The notes under the pieces were generated by a model. The model saw only the letters and a program-made list of their open reading frames with translations, was not told the origin of the DNA and searched no databases. Positions 45,707 to 55,427 of a stretch of DNA of 64,000 nucleotides are shown here, one piece after another. Position 1 is the stretch's first letter, and every line of letters starts with the position of its first letter. A program made the translations under genes and the position numbers. Source of the DNA: an uncultured Bacilli bacterium (lineage in GTDB: Bacteria; Bacillota_I; Bacilli_A; RF39; UBA660); the NCBI GenBank assembly GCA_947585665.1, contig CANPXE010000003.1, positions 1 through 64,000 of the forward strand, in the 5' to 3' direction.

Positions 45707-47068
45707 ATGGATAAGGATATCATTTGGTCTAACATTTTAGATAGAATTAAGAATGAATTAAATGACTTAGCATATAAGACCTGGTTTGAAGGAACATCCC
45801 TTTATAGTATTGAAAATGGTGTAGCTAAAATTATTTTATTAACAAGTGCAGCAATAAAACATATAACATTACATTATAAAGATTTATTAAATAAATGTAT
45901 TTTTGAAGAAACGGGAATTAATTATGAATTAGAATTATTGACAATTGATGATATTCAAGAAGAAGAACCAGTTGTTGAAGAGAATGAACCAGAAGAAAAT
46001 AGAAGAGAAGAATATCATATTAGTAATAATCTATCCAAGAAATATACTTTTGAAAACTTTGTAGTAGGGAATAGTAATCGTTTTGCACAGGCAGCAGCTT
46101 TAGCCGTTGCAGAAGATCCTGGAAAAATATATAATCCTTTATTTATATATGGAAATAGTGGGTTAGGGAAGACTCATTTAATGCATGCGATTGGAAATTA
46201 TATAGTTGAACATAGTAATAAAAAAGTTTTATATATAACAAGTGAACAATTTGTTACAGACTTTGTATCAATGAATCGGAAAGATGATAGTGGAACTAAC
46301 TTTGATTATGTTGACTTCTTTAAACAAAAATATCGTAATATTGATGTTTTGATCATTGATGATATTCAATTTTTAGGCGGTGCTACTGAAACACAAAAAG
46401 AGTTTTTCCACACATTTAATACTTTATATGATAGTAATAAACAAATAATTATTTCATCAGATTCTTCACCAGATGATTTAAAAAGACTTGAAGATAGGCT
46501 AAAAACAAGGTTTGGTTGGGGATTAGCAGTTGATATATTTCCACCTGATTTAGAACTTCGTAAAGCTATATTAAAAAAGAAAATAGTAGGGGAGGATATC
46601 AATCAATTAATACCAGAAGATGTTATTGAATATATGGCTTCTATGATAAATGGTGATATTCGTAATCTTGAAGGAGCCTTAACAAGACTTGTTGCATACT
46701 CAGCAACTTGGGGTAAAGATATTGATCTAAATTTAGCTCAAGAAGCTTTAACTAGTTATGTTAATAAAGGTATGATTAGTGAAAAGAATGATGTTGCAAG
46801 AATTCAAAGTATTGTTGCGAAACATTTCCAAATAAGTGTTGATGATTTAAGAAGTAAAAAACGCAGTTCAAATGTAGCTTTTCCAAGGCAGATTGCTATG
46901 TACTTATGTCGAAAACTTACTGATGAATCATTTCCTAAAATAGGTAGTGAATTTGGAGGTAAAGATCATTCAACAGTTATGCATTCTTGTGATAAGATAG
47001 AAAAAGAAATGAAAAAAAACAAAGAATTAGCACGTACGATTGATAACATTGAACAAGAAATCCACTGA
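45707..47068 (+). CDS. dnaA: chromosomal replication initiator DnaA
   Basis: 453 aa with all four domains: domain I (1-85, TWFEGTSLYSI), acidic linker, AAA+ domain with GNSGLGKTHL and Walker B LIIDDIQFL, and the DNA-binding domain IV with GKDHSTVMHSCDKI. The SD is GGGGGGAGTGG. It ends in TGA. A weak promoter (TATAAA at 45683-45688) lies close to the start. It should bind the boxes on both sides of itself. Confidence 0.98.
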   Translation: MDKDIIWSNILDRIKNELNDLAYKTWFEGTSLYSIENGVAKIILLTSAAIKHITLHYKDLLNKCIFEETGINYELELLTIDDIQEEEPVVEENEPEENRREEYHISNNLSKKYTFENFVVGNSNRFAQAAALAVAEDPGKIYNPLFIYGNSGLGKTHLMHAIGNYIVEHSNKKVLYITSEQFVTDFVSMNRKDDSGTNFDYVDFFKQKYRNIDVLIIDDIQFLGGATETQKEFFHTFNTLYDSNKQIIISSDSSPDDLKRLEDRLKTRFGWGLAVDIFPPDLELRKAILKKKIVGEDINQLIPEDVIEYMASMINGDIRNLEGALTRLVAYSATWGKDIDLNLAQEALTSYVNKGMISEKNDVARIQSIVAKHFQISVDDLRSKKRSSNVAFPRQIAMYLCRKLTDESFPKIGSEFGGKDHSTVMHSCDKIEKEMKKNKELARTIDNIEQEIH

Positions 47069-47078
47069 CAATAAAAAA

Positions 47079-47151
47079 ATATCCACAAGTTATGAACAAT
47101 TAAATTTATTAAAAATCATTAAAAAATAAGGAAAAAAGAAAGTTATGAACA
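47079..47151. other. second DnaA-box group between dnaA and dnaN
   Basis: The 141-bp gap holds ATATCCACA (47079-47087, one mismatch to the consensus box) and two copies of the direct repeat AAGTTATGAACAA (47088-47100 and 47141-47153), each containing TTATGAACA. A bipartite origin with boxes on both sides of dnaA is known in Bacillus, so this may be the second part. The weak boxes make it uncertain. Confidence 0.55.
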
Positions 47152-47209
47152 ATATTAACTTTAATAATACAAAAAATATAAAATAATAAATAAGAAAGAA
47201 GGAATAATT

Positions 47210-48334
47210 ATGAAATTAAAAATTAAGAAAGATTTATTATTAGAAAACTTAAATAAAGTATCTAAAGCTATTTCTACTAAAAATTTAATACCAGTCTTAT
47301 CAGGAATAAAATTTGAATTAAAACAAGATGGTCTTACTTTAACAGCATCTGATAACGATATAACTATTCAAACATTTATACCTGTTGATAAAGATGATAT
47401 GACTATTGAAAAAGAAGGTATTATTATAATTCAAGGTAAATATATATTAGATATAGTAAAGAAACTACCAGATGAATTTATTAATATTGAAGTAATAGAT
47501 GATTTAAAAATATTAATTTACACAGAAAATAGTGAATTTAATTTAAATGGTATTAGTCAAAGTGAATATCCTAAAATTAATTTAGAAGAAAAAGAAGATT
47601 TTGTTTCTATTAATAATCGTATTTTTAAAGCAATTGTTAATCAAACAGCTTTTGCAACTTCTAATGATGAATCAAGACAAATATTAACAGGAATTAACTT
47701 TAAAATAAATGGTAATATTATGGAATGTAATGCAACTGATTCTTATCGTTTAGCAAGAAAAGTTATTACTTTACCAACACCATCTGAAGAAAATTATAAT
47801 GTTGTTGTTCCTGGAAAAAATGTTATTGAGTTTTCAAGAATCTTAAATGATAATGATAATAATATAGAAATTCATATTTTTAATAATAAGATTCTATTTA
47901 AATATGATAATATTATCTTTCAATCTCGTTTAATTAGTGGAAGTTATCCAAATACAAGTAATTTATTCCCAAATGATTGTATTTTAAAAGTTACAGCTAA
48001 TTTAAATGACTTATATGATGTAATTGATCGTGCTAGTATTTTAACATCTGATCGTGAAAAGAATATAGTAACGCTTGAAACAAATGATAATACTTTAATC
48101 ATGCGTTCTTCATCAGCTGAAATAGGGCGTGTTGAAGAAAAAATGGCTATTGAAAAAGATAATGATGAAAATATAAAGATTTCATTTAGTGCTAGATATA
48201 TGATGGAAGCATTGCGTTCATTTACTGGTGATAAAGTTGAATTAAGTTTTGTAGGTGAAGTAAAGCCAATTATTATTAAAAATAAAGATGATGAAGAATT
48301 AACACAATTAGTTCTTCCAATTAGAACATATTAA
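47210..48334 (+). CDS. dnaN: DNA polymerase III beta subunit (sliding clamp)
   Basis: 374 aa in the usual three-domain clamp layout, from MKLKIKKDLLLENLNKV through ATDSYRLAR in the centre to the C-terminal LVLPIRTY. It tethers the polymerase to DNA. The SD is AAGAAGG. No RBS-proximal overlap with dnaA. Confidence 0.97.
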   Translation: MKLKIKKDLLLENLNKVSKAISTKNLIPVLSGIKFELKQDGLTLTASDNDITIQTFIPVDKDDMTIEKEGIIIIQGKYILDIVKKLPDEFINIEVIDDLKILIYTENSEFNLNGISQSEYPKINLEEKEDFVSINNRIFKAIVNQTAFATSNDESRQILTGINFKINGNIMECNATDSYRLARKVITLPTPSEENYNVVVPGKNVIEFSRILNDNDNNIEIHIFNNKILFKYDNIIFQSRLISGSYPNTSNLFPNDCILKVTANLNDLYDVIDRASILTSDREKNIVTLETNDNTLIMRSSSAEIGRVEEKMAIEKDNDENIKISFSARYMMEALRSFTGDKVELSFVGEVKPIIIKNKDDEELTQLVLPIRTY

Positions 48335-48387
48335 AATTTGACATAAAAAAATATTATTCGACAAAATAGGAAAAATTTCGACAAAGG

Positions 48388-48409
48388 GTTATGATATTAT
48401 TATCATAAC
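48388..48409. terminator. perfect palindrome between dnaN and the comK-like gene
   Basis: A 9-bp stem, GTTATGATA/TATCATAAC, with a TTAT loop is followed by TTTTTAATTT on the plus strand. It can serve as the dnaN terminator. It also overlaps the -10 region of a possible promoter for the next gene and might act as an operator. Confidence 0.55.
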
Positions 48410-48440
48410 TTTTTAATTTGTATTTGAAGGGGGAATTTTT

Positions 48441-48893
48441 ATGAATGAATATGAAATTAATGAGTTGACTATGGCTGTAATACCAATTAATTACAATCAG
48501 ACATTAATAAAAGAGTATGATAATGAATATGTAATTGATAAAACTGCATATGAAATAATGGAAGATAGTTGTGAATATTATGGTAGTAGTTATAAAGGAA
48601 GGTTATCAGCTGCTAAAAAGATGCTCAATAGTAGTTATAAAATACCTATCGTTATTGAAGAAAGTGAAAATATTATCTTTTTTCCTACTAAATCTAGTTT
48701 ATTGAGTGATTGCTGTTGGATAAATTATAATTTTATAAAGAGATATGATAAAAAAGGACAAAATATAAAAATAACCTTTACTAATAATGAAGAAGTAGAG
48801 ATTGATATGTCAAAATTATCATTAGAAAATCAGATATCAAGGTCATCTATGTTGGAACTTATTTGTCGAAAAAGAAAGATTAATAAGAATTAA
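48441..48893 (+). CDS. comK: ComK-family competence transcription factor
   Basis: A 150-aa member of the ComK family: EYYGSSYKGR and the later IIFFPTKSS...CCWINYNFI align with the GSSYxGR and FPTxSSxxxxCxWI signature. ComK activates DNA-uptake genes in Bacillus by binding A/T-tract boxes. This one is about 40 residues shorter, lacking the C-terminal tail that mediates MecA-dependent degradation in Bacillus. It sits between dnaN and recF where Bacilli usually have yaaA. The SD is AAGGGGG. It ends in its own terminator. Confidence 0.8.
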   Translation: MNEYEINELTMAVIPINYNQTLIKEYDNEYVIDKTAYEIMEDSCEYYGSSYKGRLSAAKKMLNSSYKIPIVIEESENIIFFPTKSSLLSDCCWINYNFIKRYDKKGQNIKITFTNNEEVEIDMSKLSLENQISRSSMLELICRKRKINKN

Positions 48894-48906
48894 AAAATAA
48901 AAAGTT

Positions 48907-48933
48907 AAAAAAAGGCCTAAAAAACCTTTTTTT
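48907..48933. terminator. terminator after the comK-like gene
   Basis: A stem with arms AAAAAAAGG/CCTTTTTTT and a 9-nt loop forms a near-symmetrical hairpin with a T run on the plus strand. Confidence 0.8.
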
Positions 48934-48957
48934 ATTTAAAAAACGCCCAAATTATGA

Positions 48958-48963
48958 TATAAT
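48958..48963 (+). promoter_or_regulatory. extended -10 promoter for recF-gyrB-gyrA
   Basis: TATAAT is preceded by TGA (TGATATAAT). The -35 at 17 bp is weak (TTTAAA). It lies directly after the comK-like terminator. Confidence 0.55.
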
Positions 48964-49008
48964 GTAAATGTATGTATAGGACTAGTAGTAAAGGGTTAAG
49001 GTGGAAAT

Positions 49009-49035
49009 ATGAGCATTTATGATACTTTAAATTGA
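49009..49035 (+). CDS. 8-codon leader ORF coupled to recF
   Basis: An ATG with a good SD (AAGGTGG) reads MSIYDTLN and stops at TGA (49033-49035). The stop overlaps the TTG start of recF (49032-49034) as TTGA. recF has no SD of its own here and an in-frame stop at 49020, so ribosomes finishing this ORF probably restart on recF. Confidence 0.5.
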   Translation: MSIYDTLN

Positions 49036-50189
49036 TTTTAAGAAAAATTAAATTAGTAAATTTTAGAAATTATGCGAATTTAAATATTAACTTTTCGAAA
49101 AATATAAATATTATTATAGGAGATAATGCTCAAGGAAAGACAAATTTATTAGAAAGTATATATACCTTAGCTTTAACAAAATCTTATCGTACAACTAATG
49201 ATGTAAATTTGATAAGAAATAATCAAGAAAAATTTATCGTAGTTGGTGAGATAAAAGATAGTAGTGTTTTTAAAAAATTATCAGTAGAGTTACATAATAA
49301 CAATAAAACAGTTAAATTAAACGATAATATCATAAATAAAATATCGGATTATATAGGTAATTTATATGTAATTTTATCTTCTCCTGATGATTTACAAATA
49401 ATAAAAGGATCACCTTCCGAACGTCGTAATTTTTTAAATATCGAAATAAGTCAATTATCGAGTAATTATATAAAAAAATATAATGAATTTAATAAGATAT
49501 TAAAAATGCGTAATGATTATTTAAAATTATTATTAACTAATAATTTAAGTGATTATAGTTATTTAGATATATTGACTAATAATCTTATTGAACGTGAGTT
49601 AGATATCTATATTGAAAGAAATAATTTTATTAATAATATTAATGAAAATTTATCTAAAATATATGAAAATATTATGGATATTAGTAATTTAAAAATATTA
49701 TATCAACCAAATATAGAGATTAATGATTTTGATAGAGATAATCTAAGAGAAATTTTAAAAGATAAATATAAGAAAAATATAAAGAGAGAAATCTTAATGG
49801 GGATGACTTTATATGGACCACATCGTGATGATTTCACTTTTATTATCGAAGAAAATGATATTAAAATATATGGTTCACAAGGTCAACAAAAGATTGCTTT
49901 TATTGCTTTGAAATTTGCAGAAATTCCTATATTTGAAGAGAAAACAGGAACTAAACCAGTAATATTATTAGATGATATATTTAGTGAATTAGATAAGAAA
50001 AAGAAAAATAGATTAATGAAATATATTAATGATGATTATCAAGTAATTATTACATCAAATGATACTAAGGATATTGGTAAAGAAATATTAATGAATTCAA
50101 AAATTATTAAAGTAAAAGATGGAAAAATAATTGAAAAAGGTGGAGATAATAATGGAAGAGAAAGTAGTAGAAAAGAATCTAGAGAATGA
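49032..50189 (+). CDS. recF: DNA replication and repair protein RecF
   Basis: 385-aa SMC-like ATPase that loads RecA at gaps. It has Walker [15 protein letters not shown], signature [15 protein letters not shown] and Walker [13 protein letters not shown]. It starts at TTG, with an in-frame TGA four codons upstream excluding a longer protein. Translation is probably coupled to an upstream 8-codon ORF. It overlaps gyrB by 38 bp. Confidence 0.94.
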   Translation: MILRKIKLVNFRNYANLNINFSKNINIIIGDNAQGKTNLLESIYTLALTKSYRTTNDVNLIRNNQEKFIVVGEIKDSSVFKKLSVELHNNNKTVKLNDNIINKISDYIGNLYVILSSPDDLQIIKGSPSERRNFLNIEISQLSSNYIKKYNEFNKILKMRNDYLKLLLTNNLSDYSYLDILTNNLIERELDIYIERNNFINNINENLSKIYENIMDISNLKILYQPNIEINDFDRDNLREILKDKYKKNIKREILMGMTLYGPHRDDFTFIIEENDIKIYGSQGQQKIAFIALKFAEIPIFEEKTGTKPVILLDDIFSELDKKKKNRLMKYINDDYQVIITSNDTKDIGKEILMNSKIIKVKDGKIIEKGGDNNGRESSRKESRE

Positions 50190-52128
50190 AATTGATACAA
50201 CAGTAGATAGTGACACTGATTATGATTCTTCAGCAATTCAAGTATTAGAGGGATTAGAAGCTGTAAGAAGAAGACCAGGAATGTATATAGGAACGACTGA
50301 TGTTAAAGGATTACATCATCTTGTTTGGGAAATTGTTGATAACTCAATAGATGAAGCTTTAGCAGGTTTTTGCGATACGATTGAAGTTGTTATTAATAAA
50401 GATAATTCAATAACTGTAAAAGATAATGGTCGTGGAATTCCAGTTGATATCCATCCAAAGACTGGTGTATCAACAGTTGAAACCGTTTATACAGTATTGC
50501 ATGCTGGTGGTAAATTTGGTGGTGGCGGATATAAGGTATCTGGAGGACTTCATGGTGTTGGAGCAAGTGTTGTTAATGCCTTATCTAAATGGGTTGAAGT
50601 AACAGTTTATAAACATGGTAAAATTTATAAAATGCGTTTTGAAAATGGGGGACATACAACAGAACCATTACATGTCATTGGTGAATGTTCTGAAGAACGT
50701 ACAGGTACTACTGTTACTTTTAAACCAGATCCAGATATATTTGATACTGATATTTATGATTATGAAACACTTAAAACAAGAATTCGTGAATTAGCTTTTT
50801 TAAATCGTGGTTTATCAATTAATATAAGAGATGACCGTGATATGGAAGATACTACTGGTGAAACATTTATGTATGAAGGTGGTATTAGTGAATATGTTAG
50901 ATTTATTAATCAAGGAAAGACGCCAATTCATGAAGATATCATTCATTTAAGTGGTGAAAAAAATGGTGTTTTCTTTGAAGTAGCAATGCAATATAACACT
51001 TCATATAATGCTAATATTTATTCTTTTGTTAATAATATCAATACTCATGATGGTGGAACTCATGAAGATGGTGTAAAAAGAGCTTTAACGCGTGTTATTA
51101 ATAACTATGCTAGAAAAAATAATATTTTAAAAGAAAAAGATGAAAATTTAAAGGATGACGATGTTAAAGAAGGTCTTACAATGATTATTTCTTGTAAACA
51201 TCCAAATCCGCAATTTGAAGGACAAACAAAAGGACGTTTAGGTAATTCAGAAGTTAAAAATTTAGCAGATAATATATTTGCTGAAGGATTTGAAAGATTT
51301 TTATTAGAGAATCCAGAAGAAGCAAGAATTATTATAAATAAAGCTGTTCTTGCAAGAAATGCTCGTATGGCTGCTAAAAAAGCAAGAGAAGCAACTCGTA
51401 AGAGCGATTTAGCAACGACTAACTTCTTTGGAAAATTATCAGATTGTAAGAGTAAAGATCCAACAATATCTGAAATATTTATCGTCGAGGGTGATTCTGC
51501 TGGTGGATCTGCTAAAAAGGGTAGAGATTCCATGACACAAGCTATTCTTCCACTTAGAGGAAAAATATTAAATGTTGAAAAAGCACGTCTTGATAGAGCA
51601 TTGGGAAATGAAGAAATAAAGACAATCATTACTGCATTTGGTACAGGTATTGGTGAATATTTTGATCTATCAAAATTACGTTATGACAAGATTATAATAA
51701 TGACTGATGCCGATGTTGATGGTTCTCACATTCGTGTTTTGTTACTAACATTATTTTATCGTTTCTTTAGACCAATCGTTGAAGCAGGACACGTTTATGC
51801 AGCACAACCACCATTATTCCGCATCATGCATGGTAAGACAAGAAAATATGTATTGAATGAAGAAGAATTAGATGATTATATGAATTCTCTTCCTGAAAAT
51901 GTACGTTCAAGAGCCGAGATAGCACGTATGAAAGGTTTAGGAGAAATGGATGCTGATGAATTAAATGAAACAACAATGGACATTGAAAAGCGTGTTTTGA
52001 GAAAGATAACTGTTGATGATTGTGTTGCTGCTGATGCTATATTTGAAAAATTAATGGGTGACGAAGTTGATCCAAGAAGAAAATTTATTGAGGAAAATGC
52101 ATGGAATGTGCAAAATATTGATATTTAG
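50152..52128 (+). CDS. gyrB: DNA gyrase subunit B
   Basis: About 658 aa. It has a GHKL ATPase domain ([35 protein letters not shown]), a transducer, and a TOPRIM domain ([25 protein letters not shown]). The ATG at 50152 follows AGGTGGAG; the longer frame starts at TTG and is less likely. A lysine/glutamate/aspartate-rich leader of about 25 residues precedes the ATPase domain. Confidence 0.97.
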   Translation: MEEKVVEKNLENEIDTTVDSDTDYDSSAIQVLEGLEAVRRRPGMYIGTTDVKGLHHLVWEIVDNSIDEALAGFCDTIEVVINKDNSITVKDNGRGIPVDIHPKTGVSTVETVYTVLHAGGKFGGGGYKVSGGLHGVGASVVNALSKWVEVTVYKHGKIYKMRFENGGHTTEPLHVIGECSEERTGTTVTFKPDPDIFDTDIYDYETLKTRIRELAFLNRGLSINIRDDRDMEDTTGETFMYEGGISEYVRFINQGKTPIHEDIIHLSGEKNGVFFEVAMQYNTSYNANIYSFVNNINTHDGGTHEDGVKRALTRVINNYARKNNILKEKDENLKDDDVKEGLTMIISCKHPNPQFEGQTKGRLGNSEVKNLADNIFAEGFERFLLENPEEARIIINKAVLARNARMAAKKAREATRKSDLATTNFFGKLSDCKSKDPTISEIFIVEGDSAGGSAKKGRDSMTQAILPLRGKILNVEKARLDRALGNEEIKTIITAFGTGIGEYFDLSKLRYDKIIIMTDADVDGSHIRVLLLTLFYRFFRPIVEAGHVYAAQPPLFRIMHGKTRKYVLNEEELDDYMNSLPENVRSRAEIARMKGLGEMDADELNETTMDIEKRVLRKITVDDCVAADAIFEKLMGDEVDPRRKFIEENAWNVQNIDI

Positions 52129-52139
52129 GGTGGTGTATT

Positions 52140-54782
52140 ATGGATAATAGAGAAGATTTAGATGAATTATTAGATAGAGCAAGTTCAAATGATGATGAAC
52201 CTATTGATAATACTCCAAAAGAAAATGTAGAAGATACTGAAAAAGTTAATATTGATAACAATTTTAGTGGATATTTTCATGAACGTGATAGATTAGATCA
52301 TAATAATATAGTTGATGAAGTAAAGACATCATTTATGGAATATTCAATGAGTGTTATTAAATCGCGTGCTTTACCTGATTTGCGTGATGGATTAAAACCT
52401 GTTCATAGACGTATTTTATGGTCAATGTATGAATCTGGATATACTCCTGATAAACCACATCGTAAATGTGCTACTACGGTAGGTTACGTTATGGGTCATT
52501 ATCATCCACATGGTGATAGTTCAATTTATGAAGCAATGGTTCGTTTAGCTCAAGATTTTAACCAAAGATATATGTTGATTGATGGTCATGGAAACTTTGG
52601 TAATATTGAGGGTGATGGAGCAGCAGCAATGCGTTATACCGAATCTCGTCTTGCTAAAATATCATTGGAATTATTGCGAGATATCAACAAAGATACAGTT
52701 AATATGGAAGATAACTTCGATGTTACGATGAAAGAACCAACTGTATTACCATCACGTTTTCCAAATGTTTTAGTTAATGGTTCAATGGGAATTGCTGTTG
52801 GTATGGCAACAAATATTCCACCTCATAACTTAGGTGAAGTAATTGATGGATGTGTTGCTTATATTGATAATCCTGATATTGATACTCTTGGTCTAATGAA
52901 ATATATCAAGGGACCAGATTTTCCTACAGGTGGTATTATCTTAGGAAATGCAGGTATTATAAAGGCTTATGAAACAGGTCATGGATCTATTACAATTCGT
53001 AGTAGAGCGACAATTGAAGATGTTGGAAGCCATAGTAATATTGTCATTGATGAAGTTCCATATGGTGTTAATACTATGGAATTAAAAAATAAAGTTGCTG
53101 AATTAGTACACAATAAGACAATTGAAGGTATTGCTGATTATCATACTGATTTAAAAGATGGTGTTAAAATCACAATAACTTTAAAAAGAGATGCTAATCC
53201 ACAAGTTATTTTAAATCAATTATATAAACATACTAATTTTCAAATTAATTATGGAATAATATTCTTAGTTCTTGATGGTCAAACACCTAAGACGCTTGGT
53301 CTAAAAGATATTATTTCTAAATATATTGAACATCAAAAAGAAGTAATAGTTCGTAGAACTAAATACGATTTAGGAAAAGCTGAAGAAAGAGTTCATATTT
53401 TAGAAGGATTAAGAATAGCTCTTGATAATATTGATGAAGTAGTACACATTGTTAGATCTGCGGAAACAGATGATGAAGCAAGAGCTAAATTACAAGAAAG
53501 ATTTGGTTTAGATGAAATTCAATCTAATAGTATATTAGAGATGAAGATTCGTCGTTTAACTGGTCTAGAGCGTGGAAAAGTTGAAAATGAATTAAATGAC
53601 TTATTAGTTAAAATTGCTGATTATAAAGACATTTTAGCAAAGCCACAAAGAGTTCTAGATATAATTAAAGAAGAAATGTTAGAAATCAAAAAGAAATATG
53701 GTGATGAGCGTCGTACAGCTATTGATATGACAGCTATTGATTATATTGAAGATGAGTCATTAATTCCTGTGGAAAATATAATAATTACTTTAACAAATAA
53801 GGGTTATATTAAACGTGTACAAAATGACACATTTAAAGTACAAAACAGAGGTGGAGTTGGAATTAAAGGAATGGGTACAAATGAAGAAGATTTCCCAGAA
53901 AAATTGATTTCAATGAAAACACATGACTACATACTAATGTTCAGTAACCTTGGTAAGGTTTATCGAATGAAAGGTTATGAAGTACCTGAATTTAGTAGAC
54001 AATCTAAAGGATTACCAATTATTAATTTACTTCCTATTGAGAAAGAAGAAAAAATTACATCAATGGTAATGGTTAAAGCTGAAGAAGAAGAGAATAAGTA
54101 TTTGGTATTTGTAACTAAGAAAGGTGTAGTAAAACGTACTAAACTTGAAGAATTTGAAAGTATTAGAAATAATGGTAAGAAAGCAATCGTATTACGTGAA
54201 GGTGATGAGTTAATTACTGTTAATAAATCTGATGGTTCTAAAGAAATTGCTATCGGTGCTAATAATGGTCGAATGGTTAGATTTAATGAGAACGAAGTAA
54301 GAATTATGGGTCGATCAAGTACTGGTGTTAAAGGAATTGAATTTGAAGATGAATATGATGTTGTAGGAGCTGAAGTAGTAACTCCTGATCGACAAATTCT
54401 TGTCGTAACTGAAAATGGTTATGGTAAAAAGACTAATGTCGGTGAATACCGATTAACACATCGTGGTAGCAAAGGAGTTAAAGCATTAAATACAACAGAA
54501 AAGACAGGTCGTATGGTTGCATTAAAATGTGTTGATGGTAACGAAGATTTAGTTATCATTACTGATAGTGGTATTACTATTAGAATATCAATGGAACAAG
54601 TATCATCATTAGGAAGAAATACACAAGGTGTTAGATTAATTCATTTAAAAGATGATCAAAAAGTATCTACTGTTACAACATTAATAAAGTCTGATGATGA
54701 TGAAATTAATGATGATAATATTGATAGTTCTATACCTGTTGATAATTTAAATAATGAAGAATTAGAAGAAGAGGATTTGTAA
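52140..54782 (+). CDS. gyrA: DNA gyrase subunit A
   Basis: 880 aa; cuts and rejoins DNA with GyrB. An acidic N-terminal extension of about 50 residues precedes the core (SVIKSRALPDLRDGLKPVHR). The catalytic tyrosine is in AMRYTESRL. The quinolone region reads HPHGDSSIYEAM, so the two key positions are Ser and Glu as in sensitive Gram-positives. The C-terminal pinwheel begins after about residue 550. Its GyrA-box reads QNRGGVG instead of Q(R/K)RGG(R/K)G, so two basic residues are missing. It ends in an acidic tail. Confidence 0.97.
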   Translation: MDNREDLDELLDRASSNDDEPIDNTPKENVEDTEKVNIDNNFSGYFHERDRLDHNNIVDEVKTSFMEYSMSVIKSRALPDLRDGLKPVHRRILWSMYESGYTPDKPHRKCATTVGYVMGHYHPHGDSSIYEAMVRLAQDFNQRYMLIDGHGNFGNIEGDGAAAMRYTESRLAKISLELLRDINKDTVNMEDNFDVTMKEPTVLPSRFPNVLVNGSMGIAVGMATNIPPHNLGEVIDGCVAYIDNPDIDTLGLMKYIKGPDFPTGGIILGNAGIIKAYETGHGSITIRSRATIEDVGSHSNIVIDEVPYGVNTMELKNKVAELVHNKTIEGIADYHTDLKDGVKITITLKRDANPQVILNQLYKHTNFQINYGIIFLVLDGQTPKTLGLKDIISKYIEHQKEVIVRRTKYDLGKAEERVHILEGLRIALDNIDEVVHIVRSAETDDEARAKLQERFGLDEIQSNSILEMKIRRLTGLERGKVENELNDLLVKIADYKDILAKPQRVLDIIKEEMLEIKKKYGDERRTAIDMTAIDYIEDESLIPVENIIITLTNKGYIKRVQNDTFKVQNRGGVGIKGMGTNEEDFPEKLISMKTHDYILMFSNLGKVYRMKGYEVPEFSRQSKGLPIINLLPIEKEEKITSMVMVKAEEEENKYLVFVTKKGVVKRTKLEEFESIRNNGKKAIVLREGDELITVNKSDGSKEIAIGANNGRMVRFNENEVRIMGRSSTGVKGIEFEDEYDVVGAEVVTPDRQILVVTENGYGKKTNVGEYRLTHRGSKGVKALNTTEKTGRMVALKCVDGNEDLVIITDSGITIRISMEQVSSLGRNTQGVRLIHLKDDQKVSTVTTLIKSDDDEINDDNIDSSIPVDNLNNEELEEEDL

Positions 54783-54791
54783 AAATTCTCT
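54770..54791 (+). terminator. terminator of gyrA
   Basis: A 9-bp stem, AGAGGATTT/AAATTCTCT, with one G-T pair and a GTAA loop straddles the gyrA stop codon and is followed by TTTTTTTG. Confidence 0.85.
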
Positions 54792-54834
54792 TTTTTTGTT
54801 GAAAAAAAATAATAAATATAATATATTATTTATT

Positions 54835-54908
54835 GATGCAATATATATGTTTGGAACCAGGTCAGAATCGGAAGGTAGCAGCCTTAACGAATTATATATA
54901 TGTGCATC
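54835..54908 (+). ncRNA. ffs: signal recognition particle RNA, short 4.5S-like form
   Basis: The conserved domain IV is present: CAGGTCAG on one side and AGCAGCC on the other, closed by a GGAA tetraloop (within CGGAAGG). The ends pair as GATGCA/TGCATC with further AT-rich pairing, giving a single hairpin of about 74 nt, followed by a T run (ATTTTTTA). A -10 TATAAT (54827-54832) is close enough to be its promoter. It lacks the Alu domain found in Bacillus scRNA. Confidence 0.92.
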
Positions 54909-54926
54909 ATTTTTTATGGTGATAAT

Positions 54927-55358
54927 ATGAATGATGAATATTTTATGAGGCTAGCTTTAAAAGAAGCAAAGAAAGCATTAATTCAAGACGAAATACCTGT
55001 TGGTGCTGTTATAGTAAAAGATAATAGAGTAATCGCAAGAGGATATAATAAGCGTAATAAAACTAATATTATAACTGATCATGCCGAAATAATTGCTATT
55101 AATAAAGCTAACAAAAAATTAGATAATTGGCGTCTAGAAGATTGTGATATATATATAACATTGGAACCTTGTCCAATGTGTGCAAGTGCTATTGAACAAT
55201 CTCGTTTTAGAAGAATAATAACAGGTGCTAATAACAACAATACTGATACAAGTATTATTGTGGAAAAAATATTAAAGACAGATAATTGGCAAAAAAATGT
55301 ATTAAAATATGAATGTTCTAAAATAATAAATGATTTTTTTATAGATAAAAGAAAGTAA
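54927..55358 (+). CDS. tadA: tRNA-specific adenosine deaminase
   Basis: 143 aa; converts A34 to inosine in tRNA-Arg. It has the zinc/catalytic motifs DHAEIIAI and PCPMCASAI. The ATG at 54927 follows GGTGA; the longer frame would run through the SRP RNA and is rejected. Order ffs-tadA-dnaX here is a small variation on tadA-ffs-dnaX in Bacillus. Confidence 0.95.
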   Translation: MNDEYFMRLALKEAKKALIQDEIPVGAVIVKDNRVIARGYNKRNKTNIITDHAEIIAINKANKKLDNWRLEDCDIYITLEPCPMCASAIEQSRFRRIITGANNNNTDTSIIVEKILKTDNWQKNVLKYECSKIINDFFIDKRK

Positions 55359-55380
55359 AAATATTTCCCGAGAAATATTT
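55359..55380 (+). terminator. tadA terminator built on a Noc-type site (NBS1)
   Basis: The near-palindrome holds ATTTCCCGAGAAAT (55363-55376), one mismatch from the Noc consensus ATTTCCCGGGAAAT. Its AAATATTTCCC/GAGAAATATTT arms form a hairpin followed by nine T, so the same DNA can end tadA transcription and bind Noc. Confidence 0.75.
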
Positions 55381-55390
55381 TTTTTTGTAA

Positions 55391-55406
55391 TGTTTCACGT
55401 GAAACA
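55391..55406. promoter_or_regulatory. parS: parS site 1
   Basis: A perfect TGTTTCACGTGAAACA, identical to the consensus ParB loading site. Confidence 0.97.
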
Positions 55407-55427
55407 TATTGATCAAGTGACCAAATT

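Noticed and set aside
51105-51629. 174-codon antisense frame within gyrB
   Set aside because: Shadow of the strongly conserved gyrB sequence; no SD, no likeness to any protein.
54900-54926. Upstream extension of tadA
   Set aside because: It would be translated from the 3' end of the SRP RNA and its T-run terminator; the ATG at 54927 has an SD and gives the normal TadA start.
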